Origin: Scilla litardierei
Taxonomy: Eukaryota; Streptophyta; Magnoliopsida; Asparagales; Asparagaceae
DNA length: 64,000 nt
Assembly (NCBI GenBank): GCA_030789695.1
Contig: CM061140.1
Span: forward strand, 87,544,422-87,608,421
Reading direction: 5' to 3'
In this document: positions 21,794-33,860 of the stretch, one piece after another
Layout of the letters: each line of letters begins with the position of its first letter
Numbering within the stretch: the first letter of the stretch is position 1
Translations under genes and position numbers: made by a program
Notes under the pieces: model-generated
Databases searched by the model: none
Told to the model about the DNA's origin: nothing
What the model saw: only the letters and a program-made list of their open reading frames with translations

Positions 21794-22171
21794 TGATGCG
21801 ATGATTACGTACGAGAGGAGGCCGAAAGAGTAATTGCTATGCGCATCGACTATTTGGGCGAAATTTCTTTATGCACAATAAGTTTTGCTAGTTTCGCTGT
21901 ACGCACCACGCCTAAACATTATATAAGTGAGGGCGTGGGCTAGGGTTAGGATATGCTTATTTTGTGAAGAACAATTGTAGGCATCTCTTGTGAAGGTTTT
22001 AGGCTTTGTTCCGTGCAATAAAGCTAGGAGAGCGAGTCTCCTCTCAAAAGAGACTCATTTATCAATCTTTTTCTTAGTTCTTCGCAATCTAAAAGATCCA
22101 AAAATCCTCTTTTTATATTTTTCCACCTTTAAATTCTGAAATTAATTGATACGAAACCCTAGTTCGTATCA
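21794..22171 (+). mobile_element. Mini element 3' LTR
   Basis: Same 378-bp length as the 5' LTR. I counted about five differences, four of them C/T or G/A, three at CG/TG or CG/CA positions. The upstream frame ends in TAA three bases before the LTR. Confidence 0.92.
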
Positions 22172-22176
22172 TTGGC
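22172..22176. repeat. Target-site duplication TTGGC (right)
   Basis: Exact match to 20552-20556. Confidence 0.92.
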
Positions 22177-22394
22177 TCACTTGGGCCGGCAATTGGTCTA
22201 CGGTGATAGCAAGCTGCTTTTGACTAGCCAACAACTTAGTGTTCTGCCTAGCCATATCCGCATTCTGATTAGCTTGGGCGTTGATAAAAGCTTCCAACGC
22301 TGCTTTAACTCTCGATTTGGGTGCCGTCGGTTGTTGGTATTGTTGATATGATTGACGATTGTTGTAGCCCTGTGGTCTATATGGCCCAGTTAGC

Positions 22395-23606
22395 CTAAAT
22401 CCTTGCTGTTGCTGCTGGGGGGGGGGGTGCTTGCGGGTGATGTGGAGGTTGTTGTGGCCTTAGCTGAGTGGGTGATTGCATGGCTCCATTGGGGTTGCCG
22501 TAGGAGAATACCGAATGTGTCTTCCAAGCTGGATTTGTCCATTGTGGCCTTGGGTTACTCATATCGTCAGAAATGTAGTTGATTTGCTCCGCCGGCACAT
22601 CCGTTCCATCAAAAGAACCTTCAATTAGAATGTACCATTGCTCGGCGTAATCTTCCCATGCAGCACAAACTGGAGCCTTGGAAGGTGAAGGCATACCATT
22701 TAGATTCTGTTCAATCCGAGCCACTTGCTTTGAGAGACAATCAAATTACCCGTCGTAGTTCGTAACTGAGTGACTCCCATCGGCACTCCTAGACGATGTT
22801 GAGCGATCATCACTCCATTGTTGGTTGTTGGAGGCCAGTTTCTCCAATAGTGATGTGGCCTCCTCCGGAAGTTTAACCAAAATCGCTTCATTAGCGGAGG
22901 CGTCAATGATCATTTTTGTGTCCGACTTCAATCCATTGTAGAAGCTTTGGATGAGGTCCCAATCTTGGACACCGTGGTGCAGGCATTGGTGTTGCAAATT
23001 CTTGAAGCGCTCCCATGTTTTATATATAGATTCCTGTGGGAGTTGCTTGAAAGAAGTGATGGCGCTCCTAAGCCTCACCGTTTTGAACGGTGGATAATAT
23101 TTGTTGACGAAGGCTTGAACTAGCTGTTCCCAAGTCGTGAATATATTCGTAGGATGTGTCCTCAACCAATATGCTGTCTTGTCCCGAAGTGTGAATGGGA
23201 ACAATCGAAGTCCGATGGCATCTTCACTCATATTGTTCACCTGAAATGTAGTGCACTTCGCCAAGAATAGATCAATGTGGTGGTTGGGATTCTCATGAGG
23301 ATGTCCATGGAAGACATCATACTGCATCAACGATATCAAGCTCGTCTTCAACTCAAAATTTCCTGCCGCCTGCTGCGGTCTCAAGATAGAAGATATATTT
23401 GAGATGTTAGGCTTCATATAATCCTGAATATTGCTCTGACGATGAGGTGGTGGAGGGGGTTCATTTTCTGTCATCTGGTCCTCCAAAAGTTTGTGCCTCC
23501 GCTCAGCTTTAAGTTTTCTTGCTGTTCTTTCAATCTCAGGGTCAAACGGTAGCAAATCGTCAGGTCCCCCAAGACTTGTGTTGATGCAAAATCAAGAAAC
23601 TCAGAG
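22395..23606 (-). pseudogene. Athila-like gag, left copy
   Basis: An open stretch of 269 codons (23555-22746) includes NIQDYMKPNISNISSILRPQ, HGHPHENPNHHIDLF and YYPPFKTVRLRSAITSFKQ, then WERFKNLQHQCLHHGVQDW and FYNGLKSDTKMIIDAS, the retrotransposon gag domain of the Athila group. The frame then shifts and continues as KAPVCAAWEDYAEQWY and QWTNPAWKTHSVFSYGNPNG. The start codon at 23604 is ATC where the right copy has ATG, so initiation is lost. A run of ten G bases near 22421 adds another break. Confidence 0.85.
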
Positions 23607-23724
23607 AAGATATCAGTAACAAAAGAGAATAAAAAGTATAGTGTGGTGAGAGGTGGGTGGAAGTCTCTAAGTAGAAAGCAAACCCAAGTCAACTGTTGCC
23701 AGGACGGCAACATCGCCAAAAGCT

Positions 23725-25575
23725 TGTTCGGTCCCGTAAGTGCACGTTGTCGAAGTTTTGTAATATAGAAAGGTTGTCGATCCACAAGGAAGGCGATTGG
23801 TATAAGCGTTGGGTTTACGGTTCAGAGTGGTGACTATGCTAGTATGGGGTGTATCTAAGAGTTTGTCACGGTTATCTCTTACGAAAACTAATAATAAAGG
23901 GAAACTAAGGCGCCAGGAATCACCACTAGGATCGTTGGTTGTCGATGCTAGGTCATAACTCTTAGGTAGGATTGGTTTCATAGGGCGAGATTGTCGCATC
24001 TTGAACATAAAATTCGTAGCCAACTATCATTGAACGACTCATCTAACGTATCCCGTGCTTAGCCCCATCATCGTGGATGGCCTCGCACGCGATATGAGCA
24101 TTATGATTGACAATTGATTCCCAATCTCTGCTCATGCCACTATAGTGGGTTAGAGTTTCGATCTGTGATGTGATGGCTCTTATTGATGATACTATCATAG
24201 ATCATCAATTAGGGATATAGAGGCATCGGTAGAGATCCGTAGAGAGCGTGCCACTTTCGTTGATCCCAAACCCTAAGTGAATCCACTAATGACCCTAATC
24301 AAACCTATAGGGCAATTTTAGGGCACTTGCCACTATCGTGGATCACGAACCTTAGATAAGAACCCTATAAACTTGGTTGAATCGATTACATCACATCCCT
24401 AATCACTAAATTAACCTAAAAATCATAACTTAAACATCTAAACCCTAAAATGCTAGGGCTCATCCATTAGCCCTAGATAGAACTACTCACTAGACATTAT
24501 GGAAATAATAACAACAATAACAACAAGAGAATTAAACATCATTGCAATCATTGCTATCCAAAACAATAAAGGTGGAGAAGAAAACAATACCAAACCAAGA
24601 GAATCCAGAGATCTACTGAGAAAATTAAGAACTCCAACAAAATATCCAAGATTCCAAGCGCAATTTTTCTCCAAAAATCTAATTTTTGCTTAAGAAAAGT
24701 AGCGGCTACTCTAAAAACGAAATTAAAATCAGTTCTGGATCCTCTCTAACCTAGGGCAGTTATATTGTTTATATACATTCGGGTTTGAACCCGTTAAAAC
24801 AATTAAAGACCAAGCTTCGAACCATCTCCAGGTTTGCGACCCGCCCGACTCGACCGTGGGGCGATGCCGCTCGGTCCGAATCGGGCTTCGAAGCTGCGTC
24901 AACCTTTGCCTGATGCCTTAGCTTTTGAACTGGAAGAGTTCCCACTCGGACCGAGTGGATGGTCACTCGGTCGAGTTCAGAGCCTCGAGATTTGCTCAAA
25001 AATGACGTTCTGCTTTAATTCTCACTCGACCGAATCACCTAGGCACTCGATTGAGTGGGTATGTCTACTCGGTCGAGCTCAGAGGCTTGAATTTGGAATG
25101 GAGATGTCATTCTGTCTGAATTTCTACTCGGTCGAGTAGCAACGCTACTCGAGTAGCAACGCTACTCGGTCGAGTAGCAACGCTACTCGGTCGAGTGACC
25201 TTCAATTTCCTCATGCGCTAAGTGTTGGGCCCAAGCTCCCTTCTGCTTTACCCACTCGGACCGAGTGGGATTAACACCCGGATCGAGTGGTTTGGAATGC
25301 TGATGGCTTAGGGAACTTCATTCTCTTCTTGATCTCTTCTCCTCAAATTCTCTTCTCCACCACGTCAAGCACCTAGCTAGCCATGCCATTGATGCTCCGG
25401 CCGTCTCGGATGTTCCATAACTCCATTTTGCTCCAAATCGCTTCGAAACTCTTGAAATGGAATAACCGAAAGTAATATGATCCAATAAACGATCAAATGA
25501 GCGATAAAAACGAGTTTCGAGCGACTAAAATGGCATGAAATGATGCGATAAAGTATAGAAAATATGGACACATCA
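23725..25575 (-). mobile_element. Athila-like LTR, left copy
   Basis: On the minus strand it starts TGATGTGTCCATATTTTCTA and ends GGGACCGAACA before an altered PBS (TGGCGATGTTGCC). It is similar along its whole length to 32037-33860. A purine-rich GGAGGATTT precedes it on the minus strand. It holds a palindrome cluster at 24930-25290. Confidence 0.85.
24930..25290. repeat. ACTCGGTCGAGT / ACTCGGACCGAGT palindrome cluster
   Basis: About ten quasi-palindromes, including a local expansion at 25125-25200 where CTACTCGGTCGAGTAGCAAC repeats three to four times. In the paralogous LTR (33240-33550) this expansion is missing, so it arose after the copies separated. Confidence 0.88.
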
Positions 25576-27199
25576 AAATCCTCCAAGCATACCTTCTACT
25601 CGTCTTCGAGGAAGACAAATAAAAAGCTCACCGGTGGATAAAAATAAAAAAAAGTGGAAAAGAAGTCGAAGTTAAGAAAAAACGACTAACTCATCTCCTC
25701 ATCTCATAAGCACGCGGCGACACTTCAACTAGGCAATTAAAAGCATATGACTCACAAAATAGCATCGAGTCTAGAATCGATTATATAAAATGGATTTTCA
25801 ACGAATGAAGAGAACTCGAATTTGAATATACGAGATGAAATTGGAGAAAAATTTCCTATCATAGTTTACTAATCAATATACGAAGTCCGCAATTTGAGCC
25901 TCAAATCTCCACAACTCATTCTTTATCCAGCCTATAATATCATGATCAATCTTTCAAGCATGCAAGATAATTTTTTAATTGGTTTTTCTTTTTATTTATA
26001 TACACGATATATCTTAATATATATAGGTGGCCTATGCACCCAAACCAGACGATCTTAGGGCATCGGGTCACGGAGAACACCTGTGCCTATTATTTTGATA
26101 TTTTTGAGTTTTTGATGTTTTTGGGAGTTTCGCAAACTCACGTAAACGCAATGGAATGCAAAGCACGATCAAAGATCGTTATTGGCTATATACAAAAGAA
26201 AAAAAGATAGAATTTGGGACATGGCTTAGCATTGGAATTTCTAATTAACGCTACTTGAGCATTGTAGGTTATCCAAATTCTTTTGAATTACTACTCATTA
26301 TGAAAAATATCGTTAACACAATTAAGCAATTATTCATTCAGTTTTTGATTAAGTCATGCAAATTTAGTTTTAACTGTTTCGAGAATATTCATTGTGGAGA
26401 TATATGAAATCAAATCAAGAAAAAGCATATTAAACTAGCATCATATTCAATGAATTAACTCTAATTCATCAAGCAAGGAGTTTGAAATAAAAATCCATTT
26501 TATAGTTTCAACGAAGCACAGTAGACTCAGAAAACGCTATGTGAGTGTGTAGAGAAATAGTGGAGTGCACGTAGCTTATAGTGCAATCATAGGAGAACCA
26601 TCTCTAGTCTAAAAAGAGAAAAGAAAAGGAAAATGAGAGAAACAAGCATGCAAGCACTCAAAAGAGAAAAAAATAAAATGACGATTCTAAAAAGAGGAAA
26701 ATGAGTGGAAAATGGTAGAAAGATTAAAGAAAAAGTGAAAAATAAAGGAAATAAAAAGCGAAAGCGACACTCCCCCAAGCTAAATGTAGGAGTGTCCTCA
26801 CTGCTGAGAACAACAGCCAGTCGGATGCTAAAAACGAAGTGGGGGTGGGTGGGTGAAAAGAAAAAAATAAAGGAAAGCAAAAATAAAGTCCTAAAAAGTA
26901 AAATAATAAAAGAGAAATGATCCTAATGCAACTACATGGTCCTAATGCCTAAATGCAAAACATGCACATGCAATGATATGGATGCGGTAAAATGTGTTCT
27001 TCCCAAGCTATCTGAAGCGGTGCCTTGAAAGTGTAGACAGCTGGACACTAAAATAATTGGGGGAACTGGAGCAAAATATCAAATCAGACAGCGGCACTAG
27101 CTTGTAGATGTGGTGACGGGTCCCGCTGCTGTGGATCATGTGTGGCGTTAGATGGTGGTGCTGATGGTACTGGAGGTGGTACTACTGGAGGTGCAGGTG
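25576..27199 (-). other. Non-coding 3' part of the Athila-like element
   Basis: AT-rich 3' untranslated region between the ORF-1-like gene and the LTR. The purine-rich stretch 26600-26920 is unusual in strand bias. No coding region is supported. Confidence 0.5.
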
Positions 27200-29606
27200 G
27201 TCAGCACGTGCTCTAAGAATGTCTAATCCTTAACATTTCGATGGATCTCCCGCACTGAATGATGATAGGTAGAGACTGCCTGAGTGAGGGCGGTGAAGTC
27301 ACGCCTCAAGCCAGCAACCTCAGTCTCTACCGAAGTCAAACGTGAATCAGTGCTGCGGGAATGGCCAGATGGACGAGCACCACTAGTCTCGCCCCACTCC
27401 CTAGCTGTCGTGAGTGTGCACGAGGGCGAAGAATAATCTCAGGAGAGGGTGATCTACCTGTGGGCTCAGGCACAGACACAAGAATGGAAGGGATCTCTAT
27501 AGATGCAGATACAAGAGTGATCTCAGGTGCAGACGTCGTGGTGACAGAAGTAGAGACAGATACCATGACGCTGTCTAAAAATACAACGATAATCGGTGGT
27601 GCAGAAACGCTCTCTGACAGAAGCGCTGACACTACAGGCGCAAAAACAATGGATATGGAGTCTACATAAGCAGAAAATACAGATGTGGGAACATCAGACG
27701 TAGGTTCGACAGATACATGCTCGACGGGTACAGAAATACCCTCAGAAATGGGTAGTGTAGATGATAGTGCAGGGACATGAATCTCAGGGGTGGTGGTAGG
27801 AACTACACTCTTAGAACTCTCGGCAGGGGTTTTTGTGGGTGTGGTCGTAGGAGCACTAGTAGTTGTGGGGACAGATGTGCTCGCTACGGAAACAGAAGTG
27901 GTGGCTACTCTCTCAGGCTCCCCTCAGAACTAAGCTCCTAATCACTATCTCCCTCCTCAGCAACCACTCCCTCAGGCTCAAGCTCATGAATGGCCGGGAT
28001 AGGTACACCCGAAAGGATCCAATCCCTGTGAACCTCCTCAATACGTGTCATATCGGGGTCCGGTTGGACCATGTGCGGCTCACGTCCAGGACCTACAAGA
28101 TAGACCGAATGTCGGCGACCGTGTGGCCTAATGATGTGCATCAGTGCAGGCATGTTTGTCGTCAAAGTACTGGGGCCCGGTGTCTTCACAAGATCGGCTA
28201 GAAGATCTAGTCCTAGCCTGAGGGCGAGAAGAGTGAAGAAACAACCACAACATATCTCCTTCGAAGAGGAGGCCGTGAAAAGAAGGCGGTCACACAACCA
28301 ATGAGCTGTGTCAGAAAGGAGGTGAGGGTGGAGGGTGCCGTCATCATGAAGTCTGATTGGCCTAGTAATCCCCTTCAGATGGATCAACTCAGTGGTGGAG
28401 ATGTTACCGGGCTCAGGCCTACAAAATATGGTCGTGTAGCATAGCAAAGACACTATGTATGATAGATGGTGATCGGCTGGGGTTAAATATAGGCCAGTGA
28501 ACTGCGATCCGAATTAAAAGGAATGAATCCGTGTCCTGTTCAGGATCGGGGATGCGTGTCGTAGGTAACCTTAGATCCTAAATGAAATGTTGATGAAGTA
28601 GGCTATAAGGACATAAGCGATCATGCGATCCGAATTTAAGTTGAAATGCCTCTAATGTCAGGCATGTTTGTCGTCGTCCTAGCCTGAGGGCGAGAAGAGT
28701 GAAGAAACAACCACAACATATCTCCTTCGAAGAGGAGGCCGTGAAAAGAAGGCGGTCACACAACCAATGAGCTGTGTCAGAAAGGAGGTGAGGGTGGAGG
28801 GTGCCGTCATCATGAAGTCTGATTGGCCTAGTAATCCCCTTCAGATGGATCAACTCAGTGGTGGAGATGTTATCGGGCTCAGGCCTACAAAATATGGTCG
28901 TGTCTAAGTGGCGCTGAGCATAGCAAAGACACGGATGTATGATAGATGGTGATTTTGATCGGCTGGGGTTAAATGGGATAGGCCAGTGAACTGCGCCCAT
29001 AAGCGATCAGAATTAAAAGGAGATGAATCCGTGTTCTATGCAAAGGCTGAATCAGGATCGGGGATGCGAGGCCAGCTAAAGAAGGCTCGGAGCATGTCGT
29101 AGGTAACCTTATGTCACGGTCCAAGATCCTAAATGAAATGTCCTGATGAGTTCTAAAAATAGAACTTAATGCCTCTAAGGTGAGACGAACGTAGGTGTTC
29201 GCCGTCACCGATAGGAAATCCCCCAACCTATAGCTTGGTATAGCCTACACACTTCCTCGATCAAACCTAAGCTCTCTAGGGCGGGGATATCAGCAAACCT
29301 AGTGGGAATGATGAGATGCCTCGATATGGCCTCAAATTTATGACGATGTACGTCATCTTTGAACGTGATGATATATGTTTTCAAGGTGTCCTGAGGGGGT
29401 TGGGGTGGACGTGGAAGTGCGTTTGGTGGTGTGGGATCACGTGGAGGTGGAGATGGTGTGGTGTACGTAGGGGGTGGTGATGGTGTGCGTATACGCGCCT
29501 GCCGAGAGGAAGAAGCACCGGCATCGCCAGTCTTTCGCTTTTTCGTCGGGGGTTTCCTACCCCGTGTTCTAGGCGGCATGATATAAAAGTATGCGAACGA
29601 TATCAA
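27200..29606 (-). pseudogene. Athila ORF-1/env-like gene, broken
   Basis: The minus strand opens MPPRTRGRKPPTKKRKTGDA, a basic start, then a proline-rich linker, then TYIITFKDDVHRHKFEAISR, IPALESLGLIEEVCRLYQAI. This matches the Athila ORF-1 family found downstream of pol in Athila elements (role unproven, sometimes called env-like). After a shift, LTLEALSSI continues it, then HLKGITRPIRLHDDGTLHPH and HWLCDRLLFTASSS twice, because of an internal tandem duplication. The end is a Ser/Val/Pro-rich tail to about 27336, degraded. Confidence 0.72.
28199..29180. repeat. Imperfect tandem duplication within the ORF-1-like gene
   Basis: 28205-28665 and 28675-29180 are copies. The first 230 bases are nearly identical (one difference, TTACCGGG against TTATCGGG). 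The remainder of the left copy lacks a dozen or so short pieces that the right copy retains, for example CTAAGTGGCGCTGAG near 28910. The right copy keeps the coding sequence of the gene, so the left copy is the eroded duplicate. Confidence 0.85.
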
Positions 29607-30091
29607 ATCTTGAAATAGGGTACGTAAAAATGAGTAAAGGAACGGTGTATCAAGCTAGTTTGCGAGGCGAAGCGATCGTTCACAAGCGATAAGTTGTGCG
29701 ATGCCTAGAAGCGAATTTCCTCCCCCAAAGCCCAAAATGATGTTTCCTTGGCCCAATCAACCTGCACAACAAAATAATAAGGAGATTAGTTGCGAATTTT
29801 GAAATTAATGGAAGATTAGGGTTGAATTAAGAAATTGGAGAGATTTAGGGCTTAAATGAGAGATTGATAGAGAGATGAAATGAGATGAAGGGATGAAGGG
29901 AATGGAGATGGACCCAACCGAGTGAAGGGGTGATGGTGCGAAGGAAGCTTGGCTGCAGAATGGGGTTGGGCTGTCGTTGGCGGTCAAGTAAGGATGAAAG
30001 GGGTTCGATCGAGTAGGGTGGAGGGAGTTTGAGAGGAAGAGGAAAGGATGGGTTATGGCTTTATAGGGGCTCTATGAATTTGGCATACTTC
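29607..30091 (-). other. Gag-to-ORF-1 junction where pol should be
   Basis: This 485-bp interval holds the gag end and a spacer. A complete Athila element would have about 4 kb of protease, RT, RNase H and integrase here. I see no trace of those domains, so a large deletion predates this copy. Confidence 0.6.
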
Positions 30092-31888
30092 TCAAGCTTC
30101 ACCATGGCTAACCTCTGGGGGGTATGGAGCTGGAGGACTTCCCTTATCTTTCTCCTTATCCCTTGGCTCGGATGTTTGAATGGGTTTTCCAAAGGAAGGT
30201 GGATTGTCGATTGGGATTGTAGCAATAGGAATGGCCAACGGAATGGATGATGTCTCCTTCTCTGCATCGACAGGTGGTTCCTCAGTTTCCTTATCTTCAT
30301 TTACCAAAATGATCGGCTCTGGAGCTGTGGAACTCTCTTCATCAAAGATTCTCGAGGGTTGTGGATCAGCTAGCTTTGGAACAGGTACCATAACTGCTTC
30401 GGCTGTTTTCCTCCTCTTGTTGTCACCGCTACCACAGCATTGAGCCGAAAGCTTTCCTTGAGCCTTAGTAAGTTGGCTCACTTGGGCCGTCAATTGGTCT
30501 ACGGTGTTAGCAAGCTGCCTTTGACTAGCCAACAACTCAGTGTTCTACCTAACCATATCCGCATTCTGCTTAGCTTGGGCGTGTTGATAAAAGCTTCCAA
30601 CGCTCATTCAACTCCCGATTTGGGTGCCACCGGTTGGTATTGTTGTTGATATGGTTGACGATTGTTGTAGCTCAGCGGGTAATAAGGCCCAGCTGGCCTA
30701 AATCCTTGCTGCTGCTAATGGGTGCTTGTGGTTGAGGTATAGGTTGTGGCCTTGGCTGAGTGGGTAGTTGCATGACTCCATTGGGGTTGTCGTAGGAGAA
30801 TCCTAGATGTGTCTTCCAAGCTGGATTTGTCCATTGCGGCCTTGAGTTACTCCTATCGTCAGAAATGTAGTTGATTTGCTCCGCCGGTACTTCTGTTCCA
30901 TCAAAAGAACCTTTAATTGGAATGTACTCTTCCTCGGCGTAATCTTCCCATGCAGCACAAACTGGAGCCTTGGAAGGTGAAGCCATAGCATTTAGCTTCT
31001 GTTCAATCCAAGCCACTTGCTTTGAGAGACAATCAAATTGCCCGTCGTAGTTTGTAACTTGCTTGAGCTCAGAGTGACTCCCACCGGTACTCCTAGACGA
31101 TGCTGAGCGATTATCGCTCCATTGTTGGTTGTTGGAGGTCATTTTCTCCAATAGTGATGTGGCCTCCTCCGGAAGCTTAGCCAAAATCGCTCTATTAGTG
31201 GAGGCGGCAATGATCATCTTCGTGTCCGACTTCAATCCATTGTAAAAGCTTTGGATGAGGTCCCAATCTTGGACACCGTGGTGCGGGCATTGGAGTTGCA
31301 AATCCTTGAAGCGCTCTCATGCTTCATATAGAGATTCCTATGGGAGTTGCTTGAAAGACGTGATGGCGCTCCTAAGCCTGACCATTTGGACGGTGGATAA
31401 TATTTGTTGACGAAGGCTTGGGCTACCTGCTCTCACGTCGTGAATGTATTCGTAGGATGTGCCCTCAACCAATATGCCACTTTGACCCGAAGTGTAAATG
31501 GGAACAATCGAAGTCAGATGACATCTTCACTCACATTGTTCACCTGAAATGTAGCGCACTTAGCCAAGAATAGATCAATGTGGTGGTTGGGATTTTCATG
31601 AGGATGTCCATGGAAGGCATCCTGCTGCATCAACGATATCAAGCCCGTCTTCAACTCAAAGTTTCCTTCCGCCAGCTGCGGTCTCAAGATAGAAGATATA
31701 TTTGAGATGTTGGTCTTGATATAATCCTGAATATTGATCTGACGAGGATGTGGTGGAGGGGGTCCATTTTTTGCCATCTGGTCATCCAAAAGTTTCTGCC
31801 TCCGCTCAGCTCTAAGTTTCCTTACTGTTCTGTCAATCTCAGGGTCAAACGGTAGCAAATCATCAGGTCCCCCAAGACGTGTGTTCAT
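30092..31888 (-). pseudogene. Athila-like gag, right copy
   Basis: It opens MNTRLGGPDDLLPFDPEIDR and continues through INIQDYIKTNISNISSILRP and ENPNHHIDLFLAKCATFQVN to a stop after SEDVI. The gag domain goes on in shifted frames (HHGVQDWDLIQSFYNGLKSD, NNQQWSDNRS, KAPVCAAWEDYAEEEYIPI) and ends in a C-terminal region with LANTVDQLTAQVSQLTKAQG. It is more broken in the N-terminal half than the left copy but keeps the start codon and the C-terminal half. It contains the empty target site (about 30470-30480) of the mini element. Confidence 0.85.
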
Positions 31889-32011
31889 GCAAAATCAAGA
31901 AACTCAGAGAAAATATCAGTAACAAAAGAGAATAAAAAGTACTGTGTGGTGAGAGGTGGGTAGAGAAACTAACAATTCTCCAACTAGAAAGCAAACCCAA
32001 GTTAACTGTTG

Positions 32012-32030
32012 CCTCCCGGCAACGACGCCA
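32012..32030 (-). other. Athila-like primer-binding site
   Basis: On the minus strand TGGCGTCGTTGCCGGGAGG, close to the tRNA-Asp type site (TGGCGCCGTTGCCGGGGA) typical of Athila elements. Confidence 0.8.
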
Positions 32031-32036
32031 AAAGCT

Positions 32037-33860
32037 TGTTCGGTCCCGCAAGTGCACGGTGTCGATAGCTTTATAATATAGAAAGGTTGTCGATCCACAG
32101 GGAAGACGATTGGTATAAGCCTTAGGTTTACAGTTCAGAGTGGTGTGAATGTGCTAGTATGGGGTGTATCCAAGAGTTTGTCACGGTTATCTCTCACGAA
32201 AACTAACAATAAAGGAAACTAGGACGTCAGAAATTACCACTAGGATCGTTGGATGTTTCAATGCTAGGTCATAACTCTTAGGTAGGATTGGTTTCATAGG
32301 GCGAGATTGTCGCGTCTTGAACGTGAAATTCATAGCCAACTATCGTTGAACTACTCATCTAATGTATCATTTGCTTAGCCCCACCGTCGTGGATGGCCTC
32401 GCACGCGATGCAAGCATTACGATCGACAATTGATTCCCAATCTCCACTCACGCCACTATCGTGGGTTAGAGTTTCGATCTGTGATGTGATGGCTCTTATT
32501 GATGATATTATCGTGGATCATCAATTATGGATATAGAGACATCAGTGGAGACTCGTAGAGTGCATGCCACTATCATGGATCACAAACCCTAAGTGAATCC
32601 ACTGATGACACTAATCAAGCCTATATAGCAATTTTTAGGGCACGTGGCACTATCGTTGATCACGAACTTTAGATGAGAACCCAATAAACTTGGTTGAATC
32701 GATTACATCATATCCCTAATCGCCAAATTAACCTAAAAATCATAACTTTAACATCTGAAACCTAAAATCCTAGGGCTCATACATTAGTCCTAGATAAAAC
32801 TACTCATTAGACATGATAGAAACAATAACAACAATAACAACAAGAGAATTAAACATCATTGCTATCATTGCTATCAAAAACAATAAAGATAAAGAAGAAA
32901 ACAATACCAAACCAAGAGAATCCAGAGATCTACTGAGAAAATTAAGAACAACAAAATGTCCAAGATTCCAAGCGCAATTCTTTTCCAAAAATCTAATCTT
33001 TGCTTAGGAAAAGTAGCGGCTACTCTAAAAACAAAATTAAATCAGTTCTGGATCCTCTCGAACCTAGGGGAGTTATATTGTTTATAAACATTATTCGGGT
33101 TTGAACCCGTTAAAACAATTAAAGACCAAGCTTCGAACGCTCTCCAGCATCTGCGACCCGCCCGACTCGACCGAGTGGCGATGCCGCTCGGTCCGAGTCG
33201 GGCTTCGAAGCTGAGTCGACCTTTGCCCGATGCCTTAGCTTTTGAACTGGAAGAGTTTCTACTCAGACCGAGTGGATGGTTCAATCGGCCGAGTTCAGAG
33301 CCTCGAGATTTGCTCAAAAATGACGTTCTGCCTTAATTCTCACCCGATCGAGTCACTTAGGCACTCGGTCGAGTGTGCATGTCTACTCGGTCGAGCTCAG
33401 AGGCTCGAATTTGGCTTGAAGATGTCATTCTGTCTGAATTTCTACTCGGCCGTGTAGCAACGCTACTCGGTTGAGTGACCTTCAATTTCCTCAGGCGCTA
33501 AGTTTTGGGCCCAAGCTCCCTTCTGCTTTACCCACTTGGACCGAGTGGTTTGGAATGCTGATGGCTTAGGGAACGTCATTCTCTTCTTGCTCTCTTCTTC
33601 TTCATTCCTCTTCTTCTCCTCAAATTCTCTTCTCCACCACATCAAGCCCCTAGCAAGCCACGCTATTGATGCGCCAGCCATCTCGGATGTGTCCATAACT
33701 CCATTTTGCTCCAAATCGCCTCGAAACTCTTGAAATTGGAATAAAAGCTCCGAAAATAATATAACCCAATAAACGATCAAATGAGCGATAAAAACGAGTT
33801 TTGAGCGACTAAAATGGCATGAAATGATGCGATAAAAGTATAGAAAATATGGACACATCA
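32037..33860 (-). mobile_element. Athila-like LTR, right copy
   Basis: It is the homologue of 23725-25575 and ends at 33860, where Copia gag resumes with VIKPKGG. It has its own ACTCGGTCGAGT cluster (about 33165-33550) with fewer units. Confidence 0.85.

Larger units (their letters stand above)
20557..22171 (+). mobile_element. Mini LTR retrotransposon with a repeat-array gag
   Basis: Two 378-bp LTRs (20557-20934 and 21794-22171) differ at about five positions, flanked by TTGGC duplications. A PBS follows the first LTR. The internal region of 859 bp encodes only a gag N-terminus, a DPDLEV array and the tail of a chromovirus polyprotein (LEDKVALLEAE next to the 3' LTR). Gag core, protease, RT and integrase are missing, so it must be mobilised by a relative; the chromovirus at 46983-53196 shares its gag N-terminus and R-U5 sequence. 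Confidence 0.92.
20508..33860 (-). mobile_element. Athila-like, pol-less LTR-internal-LTR-internal tandem
   Basis: Reading on the minus strand: LTR (33860-32037), internal region with gag and an Athila ORF-1-like gene (32036-25576), LTR (25575-23725), then a second partial internal region with gag (23724-20508) that ends abruptly in Copia gag. PBS and gag identify the Athila group. No RT, RNase H or integrase is found anywhere in 13 kb, so this is a non-autonomous derivative. The shared middle LTR is what unequal or ectopic recombination between copies leaves. A mini LTR element (20557-22171) is inserted in the second internal region. Confidence 0.8.
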
